Shown here one piece after another: positions 27,312-37,429 of a stretch of DNA of 64,000 nt (positions are counted from its first letter, which is position 1; each line of letters begins with the position of its first letter). The position numbers and the translations under genes were made by a program. The notes under the pieces are model-generated. The model was not told where the DNA came from. It worked only from the letters and a program-made list of their open reading frames with translations, and ran no database searches. Location: contig NZ_CADESW010000008.1 of NCBI RefSeq assembly GCF_902830275.1, positions 186,001 to 250,000 of the forward strand, given 5' to 3'. This DNA comes from Burkholderia stagnalis. Lineage in GTDB: Bacteria; Pseudomonadota; Gammaproteobacteria; Burkholderiales; Burkholderiaceae.

Positions 27312-27515
27312 ATGGAATTCATGCTCGACCACGCGATCGACGACGCGGCAACCCAGGACATCTCGCATCAGATCCGGACCGTCGACCCGGATGCCGAGGT
27401 TCAGGTCGACCCGGCGAACCGCACGGTCCACGTCGATTCGTGGCTGTTCGCCGAGGAGTTCTTCGTCGCGTTCGACGATGCCGGCTACGCCGTCGTGCGC
27501 ATCAACGACCGCTGA
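27312..27515 (+). CDS. HMA-like small protein lacking the CXXC metal site
   Basis: A 67-aa protein with the beta-alpha-beta-beta-alpha-beta pattern of heavy-metal-associated domains (DISHQIRTVDPDAEVQVDPANRTVHVDS, the last strand AGYAVVRIND). There is no Cys at all, so it is not expected to bind copper in the classic way. It is followed 58 bp downstream by an OsmC gene on the same strand. Function unknown; the fold assignment comes from pattern only. Confidence 0.6.
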   Translation: MEFMLDHAIDDAATQDISHQIRTVDPDAEVQVDPANRTVHVDSWLFAEEFFVAFDDAGYAVVRINDR

Positions 27516-27573
27516 GCCGCGGCATCCGCCCGCCCCGTTTTCCATCGACGTCATCCTTCATCGGAAATCTCCC

Positions 27574-27975
27574 ATGGCAAATTCGACCGTCGCCGCGCAT
27601 CTCGGCGCGCTCCACTATCGCGTCACGCTGACCGCCGGCGCCCACACCCTGCACAGCGACGTGCCGGAACGGCTCGGCGGCGGCGACAGCGGCCCCGATC
27701 CGCACGACCTCCTGCTGTCGGCGCTCGGCGCCTGCACGGCGATCACCGTCGCGATGTATGCGCAGCGCAAGGAATTGCCGCTCGACAGCATCGACGTGCG
27801 GCTCGCGATCACCGACGAACGCCCGGGCGCGCCGACGAAGATCGCGCGCGACATCACGCTGAACGGCAACCTGACGGCCGGGCAACGCGACCGCCTGCTG
27901 GAAATCGCGAACGCGTGCCCGATTCACCGGCTGCTCACCGGCGACGTCGAGATCGACAGCCGCCTGACCGCGTGA
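27574..27975 (+). CDS. OsmC-family peroxiredoxin-like protein
   Basis: A 133-aa OsmC-fold protein, reducing organic peroxides in the better-studied members. The two conserved Cys are visible: LLSALGACTAITVAMYAQRK and IANACPIHRLLTGDVEI, which also fit the YhfA/OsmC subfamily. ATG 27574 has no strong ribosome site. It lies between an HMA-like and a pirin gene, all on the plus strand with short gaps, perhaps one transcript concerned with oxidative stress. Confidence 0.85.
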   Translation: MANSTVAAHLGALHYRVTLTAGAHTLHSDVPERLGGGDSGPDPHDLLLSALGACTAITVAMYAQRKELPLDSIDVRLAITDERPGAPTKIARDITLNGNLTAGQRDRLLEIANACPIHRLLTGDVEIDSRLTA

Positions 27976-27980
27976 CGCGG

Positions 27981-28020
27981 GCCTTTGCCTTTGATTGCCT
28001 TTGCCTTTGATTGCCTTTGA
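27981..28020. repeat. 16-bp tandem repeat, 2.5 copies
   Basis: GCCTTTGCCTTTGATT repeated at 27981-27996 and 27997-28012, then a partial copy to 28020. It fills the gap between the osmC stop and the pirin ribosome site (CCAGGAG). Confidence 0.9.
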
Positions 28021-28036
28021 CCAGGAGATTCACGAC

Positions 28037-28957
28037 ATGGACACCCGCGCCGACACGCCGCAGGCCTCCCCCGCACCCGGCCAGCAGGCCGCCGAACGCT
28101 ACCCGGCGCGCGCCGCGGAAGTCGGCGCGCTGCCGATCCACCGCGCACTGCCGAACCGCCTGCGCAAAACCGTCGGCGCGTGGTGCTTCCTGGATCACGC
28201 GGGGCCCGTCGCAGTGTCCGCCGACACCGGCATGCACGTCGGCCCGCATCCGCACATCGGCCTGCAGACCTTCACGTGGATGATCGAAGGCGAGGTGCTG
28301 CATCGCGACAGCCTCGGCTACGAGCAGGTGATCCGGCCCGGCGAGGTCAACCTGATGACCGCCGGCCGCGGCATCGCGCACACCGAGGACACCGTGTCGC
28401 CCGACGGGCGCTTTCATGCGGTGCAGTTGTGGATCGCGCTGCCCGATGCGCATCGCGACCGCGCGCCCGCGTTCGAGAACTACCGGAACCTGCCGGTGCA
28501 CCGCGACGGCGGCTTCACGATCACCGTGCTGGCCGGCGCCGCGTTCGACCGCGTGTCGCCGGCGCAGGTGTATTCGCCGCTGGTCGGGCTCGACTTCGCG
28601 TCGGACGGCGCCGCGCAACTCGCGATGCCGCTCGATCCGGCGTTCGAGCATGCGGTCTACGTGCTGAGCGGCGACGTGACCGTCGACGGCGCGGCGCTCG
28701 AACCGGACGTGCTGCTTTATCTCGGCACCGGGCGCGACCGGCTCGACCTGAAGACCGGTGGCGCCGCGAAGTTCATCGTGCTGGGCGGCGCACCGTTCGA
28801 GGAAACGCTGCTGATCTGGTGGAACTTCGTCGCGCGCAACCCGGCGGAAATGGTCGCGGCGGCCGACGCGTGGCACGCGCAGCGCGGCTTCGGCGACGTG
28901 CCGGGCGCCGCCGCCCCGCGCATGCCGGCGCCCGCGCTGCCGCCGACGTGGAAGTAG
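28037..28957 (+). CDS. Pirin family protein
   Basis: Bicupin of 306 aa. The N-terminal cupin has the metal ligands of pirins: MHVGPHPHIGLQTFTW (two His) and GRGIAHTEDT (His and Glu). The C-terminal cupin follows, with FIVLGGAPFEE and WWNFVARNPAEM typical of pirin C-termini. Bacterial pirins act as redox sensors or quercetinases; which applies here cannot be told. It is convergent with pbpC, whose stop lies 13 bp away. Confidence 0.92.
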   Translation: MDTRADTPQASPAPGQQAAERYPARAAEVGALPIHRALPNRLRKTVGAWCFLDHAGPVAVSADTGMHVGPHPHIGLQTFTWMIEGEVLHRDSLGYEQVIRPGEVNLMTAGRGIAHTEDTVSPDGRFHAVQLWIALPDAHRDRAPAFENYRNLPVHRDGGFTITVLAGAAFDRVSPAQVYSPLVGLDFASDGAAQLAMPLDPAFEHAVYVLSGDVTVDGAALEPDVLLYLGTGRDRLDLKTGGAAKFIVLGGAPFEETLLIWWNFVARNPAEMVAAADAWHAQRGFGDVPGAAAPRMPAPALPPTWK

Positions 28958-28969
28958 GCGCGGCCCGAG

Positions 28970-31378
28970 CTACTGTTCGAGCCCGACCGCCAGCGGCCGC
29001 TGGTCGCTGCGGCCGTGGTCGTCGACCACCCGCACCGTGAAGCTGCCGGCGGTGCCCGGCTGCCAGAACAGCACGTCGCCCGGCGCGCTGCGGCCGACAT
29101 ACGCGTCGTTGACGAACCAGTAGAGCGCATGCGCGCTCGCGTCGGCCGTCGCGTTGAACGCGATGCGCGTGTCGCGCGCGTCCTTCACGCGCATCGCGTA
29201 GGTGCTGCCGCGCAGCGGCGACGTGATCCGCGGCGGATCGCCGTCCACCTGCCCCGCGTTCGCGCAATCGGGGTTCTGCGGCGGGTGCCGGCGCGGGATG
29301 CCGGCCTTCGCGAACACCTGCTGCAGGTCCGACGGCCAGAACTCGAAGATTTCGGTGTGCGTGCGCTTGCCGTCGTGCGGCGGGCACGCGGGCCGGCCAG
29401 TCGCGTCGTCGATCACGACAGGCCGGTGCACGGTGCTCACGCGGATCGGCGACGTGCCGGGGATGAACCACGTCCAGCCCTGCTGCGGACACCACTCGTT
29501 CGGCAAGTCGCCGCTCGCGAGGCAGATCCGCACGCGCTTCACGCGCGGCGGCGCCGGCCGCGGCGGCTCGGCGAGCGCGCGTTCGGCGCCCAGCGCGTCG
29601 ACGATCTGGAAGAACAGCGGCGCGGCCGCATCGACGCCGACGAAGGCCGTGTTGCTCGAATTGTCGAAATTGCCGACCCACACGATCAGCACGTACGGCC
29701 CGAACACGCCGGCCGTCCACGCGTCGCGGAACGACCATGACGTGCCGGTCTTCCAGTACACCGGCAACTGCACCGGCTGCGCGCCGCTCGTCTCGTCGGG
29801 GCGCAGGTGCTGGCGCAGCATGTCCATCGTCATGAAGCTCGCCTCCGCGCTCAGCAGCCGGCGGCCCGGCGCGACCGGTTCGTCCGCGCGCAGCCGCAGC
29901 GGCCGGAACACGCCGCCGTTCGCGAGCATCGCGTAGAGGCCGGCCAGATCCTGCATCGTCACCTCGCCGCCGCCGAGCACGAGCGCGAGCCCGTAATGCT
30001 GCGCGCTCGCGAGCCGGCGCACGCCGGCGTCCTGCAGGAAGCGGTACAGGTCGGGCTGCCTGAGCTGCGACGCAACCCATACCGCGGGTACGTTGCGGCT
30101 GCGGTTCAGCGCATCGGTCGCGGTGATCGGCCCGAGAAAATGGCCGTCGAAATTCTCCGGCGCGTACGGGCCGAACGACGTCGGCACGTCGCGCAGCACC
30201 GTCTGCGGATGCAGCACGCCCTGGTCGAAGCCGAGCGCGTAGATGAACGGCTTGAGCGTCGAGCCCGGCGAGCGCCGCGCGAGGGTGCCGTTCACCTGCC
30301 CCTGGATCGCGCGGTCGAAGAAGTTCGCGGAGCCGACCAGTGCCTTCACGCCCATGTCGCGCGTGTCGACCAGGATCGCGGCCGCGTTGGCGATGCCGTG
30401 CGTGTCGTTGCGCGCGACATAGCGGCCGACCTGCCGCTCCAGCGCGCGCTGCAGGCCGAGATCGAGCGTCGTGACGAGCCGCGCGTCGTCACTGTCGCCG
30501 TCGCCGCCGCGGTTGCGCCATGCGGCGCGCGCGGCGAGCGCCTGGTCGACCGCATGCGGCGCGTCGAACGGCAGCGCGGCGAGCGGGCGCATCGCGAGCG
30601 GCAGCGCGAACAGCGGCTCGAGCGCCGCATCGCGCGGGTGGCGTTCGAGCCAGCGCGCGTACAGCCGGTTGCGCGACACCGTGAGCGCGCGATTGATCTC
30701 GTCCTGCCCCGCGCCGCCGCGCACGCGCCGCGCAGGGTCCTGCGGAATCACCGCGAGCGCGAGCGCCTCGGGCAGCGTCAGCGCGTCGGGCTGGCGATCG
30801 AAATACGCGACGCTCGCCGTGCCCGCGCCTTCGACGTTGCGGCCATACGGCGCGTCGTTCAGGTAGGCCTCGAGGATCTGCCGCTTCGAATAGAACAGTT
30901 CGAGCTGCAGCGCGCGCCCGACCTGCTCGAGCTTGCCGAGCGGCGTGCGCGTGTTGAGCCGCCACAGCGAGCGCGCGAGCTGCATCGTCAGCGTCGAGCC
31001 GCCCTGCGGATTGCGGCCGCGCACGTAGGTGACCCACGCGCCGCGCGCCAGGCCGTACGGGTTGAAGCCGGGGTGCCACCAGAACCAGCGGTCCTCGTGC
31101 AGCATCACGGCCTCGACGAGCTGCGGCGACATCCGTTCGAGCGGCACCCACAGCCGGTAGCGGTCGTCCTTCGCGAGCGTGAGCCGCAGCAGCCGGCCGT
31201 TCGCGTCGAATACCGCGGTCGACGACGGCTTCCAGTCGCGCAGCGCCGGATGCGGCCACAACCGGAAGCCGGCCAGCACCGCCGCCGCCAGCAGCACGCC
31301 GGCGATCACGTTCTGCCAGCGGTGCAGCCAGCGCGCGGCGCCGTGCAGGCGCTGGCGGATTGCCGAGCCGTCAGCCAT
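28970..31378 (-). CDS. pbpC: Penicillin-binding protein 1C (bifunctional glycosyltransferase/transpeptidase)
   Basis: Peptidoglycan synthase anchored in the inner membrane, 802 aa. TM anchor at about residues 23-40 (VIAGVLLAAAVLAGF). The GT51 domain shows EDRWFWWHPGFNPYGLARG and GGSTLTMQLARSLW. The transpeptidase has SPGSTLKPFIYALGFD (active Ser in STLK), LNRSRNVPAVWV (SxN box) and YWKTGTSWSFRDAW (KTG). A C-terminal BiPBP_C immunoglobulin-like domain completes the 1C architecture. It follows the alpha-2-macroglobulin gene by 51 bp, the widely conserved pairing also found in E. coli (yfhM-pbpC). Confidence 0.95.
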   Translation of the reverse strand: MADGSAIRQRLHGAARWLHRWQNVIAGVLLAAAVLAGFRLWPHPALRDWKPSSTAVFDANGRLLRLTLAKDDRYRLWVPLERMSPQLVEAVMLHEDRWFWWHPGFNPYGLARGAWVTYVRGRNPQGGSTLTMQLARSLWRLNTRTPLGKLEQVGRALQLELFYSKRQILEAYLNDAPYGRNVEGAGTASVAYFDRQPDALTLPEALALAVIPQDPARRVRGGAGQDEINRALTVSRNRLYARWLERHPRDAALEPLFALPLAMRPLAALPFDAPHAVDQALAARAAWRNRGGDGDSDDARLVTTLDLGLQRALERQVGRYVARNDTHGIANAAAILVDTRDMGVKALVGSANFFDRAIQGQVNGTLARRSPGSTLKPFIYALGFDQGVLHPQTVLRDVPTSFGPYAPENFDGHFLGPITATDALNRSRNVPAVWVASQLRQPDLYRFLQDAGVRRLASAQHYGLALVLGGGEVTMQDLAGLYAMLANGGVFRPLRLRADEPVAPGRRLLSAEASFMTMDMLRQHLRPDETSGAQPVQLPVYWKTGTSWSFRDAWTAGVFGPYVLIVWVGNFDNSSNTAFVGVDAAAPLFFQIVDALGAERALAEPPRPAPPRVKRVRICLASGDLPNEWCPQQGWTWFIPGTSPIRVSTVHRPVVIDDATGRPACPPHDGKRTHTEIFEFWPSDLQQVFAKAGIPRRHPPQNPDCANAGQVDGDPPRITSPLRGSTYAMRVKDARDTRIAFNATADASAHALYWFVNDAYVGRSAPGDVLFWQPGTAGSFTVRVVDDHGRSDQRPLAVGLEQ

Positions 31379-31429
31379 GCGCCGGGCCGCCTGCCGCAGA
31401 CGCCGGCGCCGGCGTGCGCGCCGCCGCCG

Positions 31430-34400
31430 TCATCGCGCGCGCCCGACCGTCAGCGTCGCGCCGCCCGGCGACTGCGCCTGCACGCGCCGGTCGTACATCG
31501 ATTCGCCGTACGCAGGCGGCACGACGAAGCGGCCCGCGTTGCTCGCCTTGATCCGGTATACGAACTCGCGCACGTCGGTGGTCGCGGTGCCGTAGATCAC
31601 CACGCGATCCTCGCGCACGTCCGCGTACTCCGGCTTCCAGCTCGACCCCGCGACGCCGATCGGCGAACGCCACGGCGCATTCGCGGCGGCGGCCGCGTCC
31701 GCGTTCTCGCCGCCGTCCTGCGCGTCGGTTGCCGGCGGCGGCGCGATCACCGGATCGAAGCCGCCCGGCAGCAGGTCGACGATCGCAACGTTGCCGACGT
31801 TCGCGGCGCCCGTCGCGCGGATCTTCAGGTGCACGTCGATTTCCTGGCCGAGCGTCGCCTTGTCGAGCGGCTTGCCGTTCGTATCGGTGTACTCGCGCAC
31901 GATCTCGAGGCCGTCCTTGATCGCCTTCGTCGACGTGCCGCGGTCGTAGCCCGACTGGCTCGCGATCCACCATGCGGGCAGTGCGCTGCCGTTCACGATG
32001 TCGACGCGCGTCGCACCGGCCCCCCATGTGCCCGAACGCACGAGGTTCGCCTGGATCGACGACACGTCCTTCGGCGCGCCGCCCGCGCGCACCTCGTCGA
32101 TCGCGAGCTTGTCGAGGCCGGTCGCGGTCGCCCCCGCATACGCATCGAGCGCGAGGATCGTCATCGACGACGACAGCGTGTTGTAGCGGTTGCGCGCGAG
32201 CGGCGCCGCGATGTTCTCCATCACGCGCGGCGACAGCTTGCGCACGCGCTCGGGGAAGTGCTTCGCGACCAGATACAGCACGCTCGCGTCGCGCGTCAGC
32301 GGATCGATGTAGTAGCCGGCCTCGTACGGTTCGCTGCGCGCCGCCTTGCGTTCGAGCAGCGCCTGCGGGCCCGCGATCAGCGCGGCCGCCTCCTTGTCCT
32401 GCTTCAGCAGCTGGTACGACGCGGCGAGCCACCCGGCCGCGAGATCGTTCTTCCAGTCGTTCGGATACGCGTCCTGCAGCCGCTTCTGCACGGCCGCGAG
32501 GCTGTTGGTCGTCACGTTGCCCTCGCGCGTCAGCAGGTACACCGCGTACGCGCGCTGCCGCAGCAGGTCGAGCGAGCCGAGCCGGTCGTTCGCCGCGAGC
32601 TGCTGCAGATACTGGTTGCCCGCGTCGAGCATGTCCTTCGGCACCGCCGCGCCGCGCTCGCGCGCGTCGATCAGCACGTGCATCGCATATGCGGACACGA
32701 ACGGATCGGCGTCGGGCGTCGCGCTCCACAGCCCGAAGCCGCCCTGCGCGTTCTGCCGCGTGCGCAGCGCGCCGAAGAACTGCGCGGCCGCGTCCACGGC
32801 GGCTTTCCCGGCCGCTGCCGCCGACGCGGCCTGCGGTTGGCGCGGGCTCGTCAGCGCCCGCACCGACAGCCACTTCGACGCGAACAGCCGCGGCACGACC
32901 GCGCTCACCATCTGCTCGCTGCAGTAATGATCGAAGTTGACGAGATACGATGCGAGCCCCTCCGACAGCACGAGCGGCGCGGTCGAAACGCTCGCGTCGC
33001 GTGCCGCGTAGGCGTCGTACATCGCGCGCAGGTTCGGCACGCTCGCCTTCTTGCCCGCGTCGAGCCGCGCGAAGTCGAGCTGCGTGCGGAACGCGGCGGC
33101 CGGCCGCACCGCGACGTCGACGCTTTGCTGCGCGGCCTTCGCGCCGTAGCGCGCGCCGAACGACAGCGTGCCGGAGCCGAGCGTGTCGGTCGCCTTCACG
33201 CGGAACAGCACGACGCCTTCGCGCATCGGCGCGAGCGCGACGTTCTGCGTCGCGGGGCCGACCACCTGCAGTTGCGGGCCCGTCTTCAGCGTGACCGCGA
33301 CCGGCACCGGCGCGTTGCCGGCGCCGGTCAGGTTGTTCGCGACGCCGACGCTCACTTCCGCCTCGTCGCCCGGCGCGAGCGTGGTCGGCACGTTCGGCGA
33401 CAGCACGAAATCGCCGCGCACCGTCGTCGCGCCTTCGTAGGTGCCGATCAGGTCCGGCGACACCGACACGGCCATCACGCGCAGCCGGCCGTTGAAGTAA
33501 TCGGGCACGGTGTAGCTCACGCGCGTGTCGCCGTTCACGTCGACGATCCCCGACCAGTAGACCACCGGCTTGTCGCGCTTGCGCTTGAACGGGTTGAGCT
33601 GGCGGCCGGGCGCGTCGTCGGCGTCGCCGCCCGGCGCGGCCATCGACATCAGCTTCTCGAAGTCCGGCAGGATCAGGTCGAGAATCTGCGACGTGCCGAC
33701 TTCCAGCATCCGCTTGCGGAAGAAGAACTTCAGCGGATCGCCGAGCTTGTAGCGCGCGACCTGCAGGATCCCCTCGTCGACGGCGAACACCACGACCTTC
33801 GCGGGCTTCGCCGAATGCACGGTGAAGGTGGCGGTGTCGCCCGGCTTCACGAGCGCGGGCGCGTCGACCGTGAGCGCGTTGCGGCGCGCGTCGAGGTTCA
33901 CCGAGAACGGCACGACGCCGTAGCTCAGCGGGCTCATGAAAATCTCGTCCGACGACGGGTCGCGAATGTACTGCACGTTGATGTAGCCGTTGCCCTCGAA
34001 GCCGGCCGGCACCGTGATGTGCTGGATCGAGCTCGTCGTATCGGCATGGAACCACGCATGCGCGTACACCTTGTCGCGCTCGATCGTGATCAGGCCGCTG
34101 CCCGCGTACGGCGCGCGGATCGCGATCTCGACCTGCTCGCCCGGCTTGTAGTCGTGCTTGCCGAGGCTCACCTGCAGCTCCGCGTTGCGGTCGAGGGAGC
34201 GCGACACGTTCGCGTCGCCCGCGACCGCGTACTCGATGCGGTTCACCGCAGTGCCGTCCGCGCGGCGGATCACCAGCGCGTAGCTGCCCGGCTTGTCGGT
34301 GCGCAGCGCGTAGTCGAGGCCCGCGGCCGGAATCGTCAGCGGCTTCTCGTCGACCGGCACTTCCTTGAGCCGCGAGTCGTACTTGTAGGCGCCGGAATCC

Positions 34401-37400
34401 TGCTTGGTCAGCACCGACACGTAGCGCTGCTCGACGAGCTGCGCGCGCAGGTCCTTCACGTCGAGCGCCTTCGCGCGCGGATCGATCGCGACGAGCCGCA
34501 CCGTGCGCGGGCTGCCGCGCTTCACGTAGCCGAGATCGTCGACCGACTTGTAGCCGACCAGCCAGTCGTTGTTCGACACGAGCGTCTGCGCGTTCGCGGC
34601 GACGCTGCGCCCGCCTTCCGCCTCGAACGCCTTCGCCTGGAAGTAGAGCTGGTAGGTCGCGTCCGCGTACTTGTTCAGGTCGAGGTCGAATTCCGCATGG
34701 CCCTTGTCGTCGGTCTGGCCGTCCTGCAGCGTGGTCGTATAGCCCTCCTTCGCGCGCCGCGCGTCGAAGAACTGATAGCCCTGCCAGCTGCGGAACGACG
34801 GCCACACCGGGCGCAGCGTCAGCGTCGCGGCGACGCGGCGCTTCTCGGCCGGCGTGCCGAACAGGTTCTGCGCATCGACGAGCCCCTTCAGCCCGTCCGG
34901 CTTCACCCAGCCTTCGACGACCTGCTGCGACAGCTTCGCGTCGACCTTCATCCGGTCGGGCAGGAATTCCTTCACCTGCACCGTCGTGCTGCCGATCGGC
35001 TGGTCGCCCGGCTGGCCGTCCTTGACGATGTACAGGTTGACCGTCCATGCGCCGGTCGGCGCGGTCTCGGCCGTCGTGTAGCCGACTTCGGTGAAGCCGG
35101 TCGCGTCCACCGTCACCGGCTTGCGCTCGACCGTGATCCCGCGCGGGTCGACGATCTCCGCCTGCAGCGGCACGCCGGCCGGGCTGCGCGCCCAGCTCGC
35201 GGCGCGCACGATCAGGCCGATGTGGAACGGGTCGCCCGGCCGGTACAGCCCGCGATCCGAGAACAGGTACGCGGACAGCTGCCCCTGGCCGGTCGCGTTG
35301 CGCTCGCCGTCCACGTCGAAGCGCGAGAAATCGAGCTGGCGGTCGCGGCCGCCCACCGGCAGGAACGACAGGTCGCCGTCCTTCTTCACGACATAGAGCT
35401 GCGGACGCCTCTCGCGCTCGAGCCCCTTGAATGCCGGGAAATGCACGACACCGTCGGCGGCCGTGGTCTGCGTGAACAGCGCCTGGCCGTTGACCGCGAG
35501 CACCGACACCGTCGCGCCCGCCACCGGCCGGCCCGACCGGATCGACTGGATGAACACGTCCTGGCTGCCGTCGAGCGCGCGCTTGACGAGCATCCCGAGA
35601 TCGGTGACGACGATCAGCCGCGTGTCGCCGAGCGCGCCGTCGCCGTCGCTGCTGTCGCCGTCGCTCGATTCCGCGCTGTCCGACTGGCTCGCATCGCCGT
35701 CGCCGCCTGCCGAGCCGTCGTCGCCCTTCGCGGCGTCGGCCTTTTTCTTCTCCGCGGCCGGGTCGTATTTCGACAGGTGCAGCAGGAACACGCCGCGCTT
35801 GCCGCCCTTCAGGTACTGGCCGAGATCGACGCCCTCGTAGTGCGCCTTGCCCGGTTCGCCGGCCGGGAACGCGCGCGTCTGCACGAAGCGCTCGACGATG
35901 TGATCCTCGCTGAACGAATACGACAGCTCCGGGCGCGCGTACGAGCCGTGGTTGAAGCTGACGAGGTGCTGCAGCTGGTCGGGCACGACGCGGCCGATCT
36001 CGACCTTCATCCCAGGCAGGTTGCGCGATACGACCGACAGCCGCTTGCTGCCGCTCATCGACAGCAGCGAGCCGTCCGCCATGAAGCGCAGCAGCTTCGG
36101 ATAGTCGGGCACCGTGAACGCGCGCGCGACGGGCTTGCCCAGCAGGTAGCCGCCGGCGGATTTCAGGCCGTCGTCGATCCGCACGACCACGCGATCGCCG
36201 GGGGTCGCGTGGTACTTGAAGCTCTGCAGCGTCGCGTAGTCGCCCTCGGTCGGCACCGGTTCGAGCGGCAGCGGCTTCGACTGCTTCAGCACCGCGTCGC
36301 CGATGTCCTCGACATTCCATTCGTACGGCGGCGCGTCGTCCGACTGCTCGACGCCCGGCTTGCGCTTGGGCAGCACCCACGCCTTCGCGCGCGCAGCGAG
36401 CTCCGCGCTGCGCACGCCGTCGGACGCTTCCGCGACGATCACCTGCTCGGGCTCGTAGCGGTCGTTGTCGACGAGCGTCGGCGACACGTCGCCGATCGAC
36501 AGGCTGTACAGCCCCGGCACGCCGACCGATGCGTGCAGCGCGTCCTTGGTGCCGTCGCCGCCGCGCGCGCTCTTCACGCCCTTGTCGACGTCGAGCCGCA
36601 CCGACAGCGGGTCGCGCGGGATCTCGAGCGGCTGCGAATGCACCCACGCACGCAGCTTGTGGTCGTCGTAGGACACCGAATAGCGCAGCGGCGTCGTGCT
36701 CTTGCCGTCGCGGCCGACCAGCACGAGCCCGATGCGCTTCTCGAATTCGGCCGGATCGACCGGGTAGTTGAACTGCAGCGCGAGGATCGCCTGCTTCTGC
36801 GCGGGGTTTTCCGGGTCCTGGTAGAACTGGTTCTCGCCGAACTGTGCGGCGAATGCCGCGACGTCGAACGCGAAGCGGTCGTCGGCCATCGTCACCTGCG
36901 GCGCGAACGCCTCGCGCACCGCGAACCGCCCCTCGACATGCGCGCCGACCGGCCAGTCGGTGAGCGGCGTGAAGCGCAGCGTCTTGTCGTCGACCCATTG
37001 CCACCCGCCCTTCAGCGCGGGCGTCAGCGCGATGCCGCGCTCGACCGGCTTGCCGACGAGCTCGAGCGGCGCGGCCGAATGCGAAAACACGATGTCGAGC
37101 GGATGGATGGTGACCTTCGGGCGGCCGTTCTCGTCGGTGTCGTAGGTCGTCGCGGCAGGCGGCTTCACGGTGAAGCTCACCGTCTCGGGCTCGGGCGGCT
37201 TCGGGCGATGCTGGTACCCGTGCCAGCCGCCGGCGAGCGCGGCGCCGAGCACGACCGCGCCGGCCGCGTGCCACGGGCGGCGGCGCACCGTCGCGACCGC
37301 GAAGCCGGCCCATGCGGGCGCAGTCCACGACACGTTGCCGACGATCGGCCGCAGCACGCGGCCAAGCAGGCGCCCGACGAAGCCGATCGCGCGAATCGGC

Positions 37401-37429
37401 AAGAGCAGCAGGAAGCGCAGCAAGTCCAT
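31430..37429 (-). CDS. Bacterial alpha-2-macroglobulin (YfhM-like), membrane-anchored periplasmic protease inhibitor
   Basis: A 1999-aa protein thought to trap proteases that breach the outer membrane, working with PbpC for repair. The N-terminus has hydrophobic segments (LLRFLLLLPIRAIGF and AAGAVVLGAALAGGW near residue 55) that anchor it; no lipobox Cys as in E. coli YfhM is seen. A long array of MG-type domains follows. The internal thioester motif is present as DHYCSEQMV at about residue 1503. ATG 37429 is preceded by AAGGAAAAGAACAAG; the frame opens further upstream but without coding character. The opposite strand carries an artefactual 2562-codon open frame. Confidence 0.92.
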   Translation of the reverse strand: MDLLRFLLLLPIRAIGFVGRLLGRVLRPIVGNVSWTAPAWAGFAVATVRRRPWHAAGAVVLGAALAGGWHGYQHRPKPPEPETVSFTVKPPAATTYDTDENGRPKVTIHPLDIVFSHSAAPLELVGKPVERGIALTPALKGGWQWVDDKTLRFTPLTDWPVGAHVEGRFAVREAFAPQVTMADDRFAFDVAAFAAQFGENQFYQDPENPAQKQAILALQFNYPVDPAEFEKRIGLVLVGRDGKSTTPLRYSVSYDDHKLRAWVHSQPLEIPRDPLSVRLDVDKGVKSARGGDGTKDALHASVGVPGLYSLSIGDVSPTLVDNDRYEPEQVIVAEASDGVRSAELAARAKAWVLPKRKPGVEQSDDAPPYEWNVEDIGDAVLKQSKPLPLEPVPTEGDYATLQSFKYHATPGDRVVVRIDDGLKSAGGYLLGKPVARAFTVPDYPKLLRFMADGSLLSMSGSKRLSVVSRNLPGMKVEIGRVVPDQLQHLVSFNHGSYARPELSYSFSEDHIVERFVQTRAFPAGEPGKAHYEGVDLGQYLKGGKRGVFLLHLSKYDPAAEKKKADAAKGDDGSAGGDGDASQSDSAESSDGDSSDGDGALGDTRLIVVTDLGMLVKRALDGSQDVFIQSIRSGRPVAGATVSVLAVNGQALFTQTTAADGVVHFPAFKGLERERRPQLYVVKKDGDLSFLPVGGRDRQLDFSRFDVDGERNATGQGQLSAYLFSDRGLYRPGDPFHIGLIVRAASWARSPAGVPLQAEIVDPRGITVERKPVTVDATGFTEVGYTTAETAPTGAWTVNLYIVKDGQPGDQPIGSTTVQVKEFLPDRMKVDAKLSQQVVEGWVKPDGLKGLVDAQNLFGTPAEKRRVAATLTLRPVWPSFRSWQGYQFFDARRAKEGYTTTLQDGQTDDKGHAEFDLDLNKYADATYQLYFQAKAFEAEGGRSVAANAQTLVSNNDWLVGYKSVDDLGYVKRGSPRTVRLVAIDPRAKALDVKDLRAQLVEQRYVSVLTKQDSGAYKYDSRLKEVPVDEKPLTIPAAGLDYALRTDKPGSYALVIRRADGTAVNRIEYAVAGDANVSRSLDRNAELQVSLGKHDYKPGEQVEIAIRAPYAGSGLITIERDKVYAHAWFHADTTSSIQHITVPAGFEGNGYINVQYIRDPSSDEIFMSPLSYGVVPFSVNLDARRNALTVDAPALVKPGDTATFTVHSAKPAKVVVFAVDEGILQVARYKLGDPLKFFFRKRMLEVGTSQILDLILPDFEKLMSMAAPGGDADDAPGRQLNPFKRKRDKPVVYWSGIVDVNGDTRVSYTVPDYFNGRLRVMAVSVSPDLIGTYEGATTVRGDFVLSPNVPTTLAPGDEAEVSVGVANNLTGAGNAPVPVAVTLKTGPQLQVVGPATQNVALAPMREGVVLFRVKATDTLGSGTLSFGARYGAKAAQQSVDVAVRPAAAFRTQLDFARLDAGKKASVPNLRAMYDAYAARDASVSTAPLVLSEGLASYLVNFDHYCSEQMVSAVVPRLFASKWLSVRALTSPRQPQAASAAAAGKAAVDAAAQFFGALRTRQNAQGGFGLWSATPDADPFVSAYAMHVLIDARERGAAVPKDMLDAGNQYLQQLAANDRLGSLDLLRQRAYAVYLLTREGNVTTNSLAAVQKRLQDAYPNDWKNDLAAGWLAASYQLLKQDKEAAALIAGPQALLERKAARSEPYEAGYYIDPLTRDASVLYLVAKHFPERVRKLSPRVMENIAAPLARNRYNTLSSSMTILALDAYAGATATGLDKLAIDEVRAGGAPKDVSSIQANLVRSGTWGAGATRVDIVNGSALPAWWIASQSGYDRGTSTKAIKDGLEIVREYTDTNGKPLDKATLGQEIDVHLKIRATGAANVGNVAIVDLLPGGFDPVIAPPPATDAQDGGENADAAAAANAPWRSPIGVAGSSWKPEYADVREDRVVIYGTATTDVREFVYRIKASNAGRFVVPPAYGESMYDRRVQAQSPGGATLTVGRAR

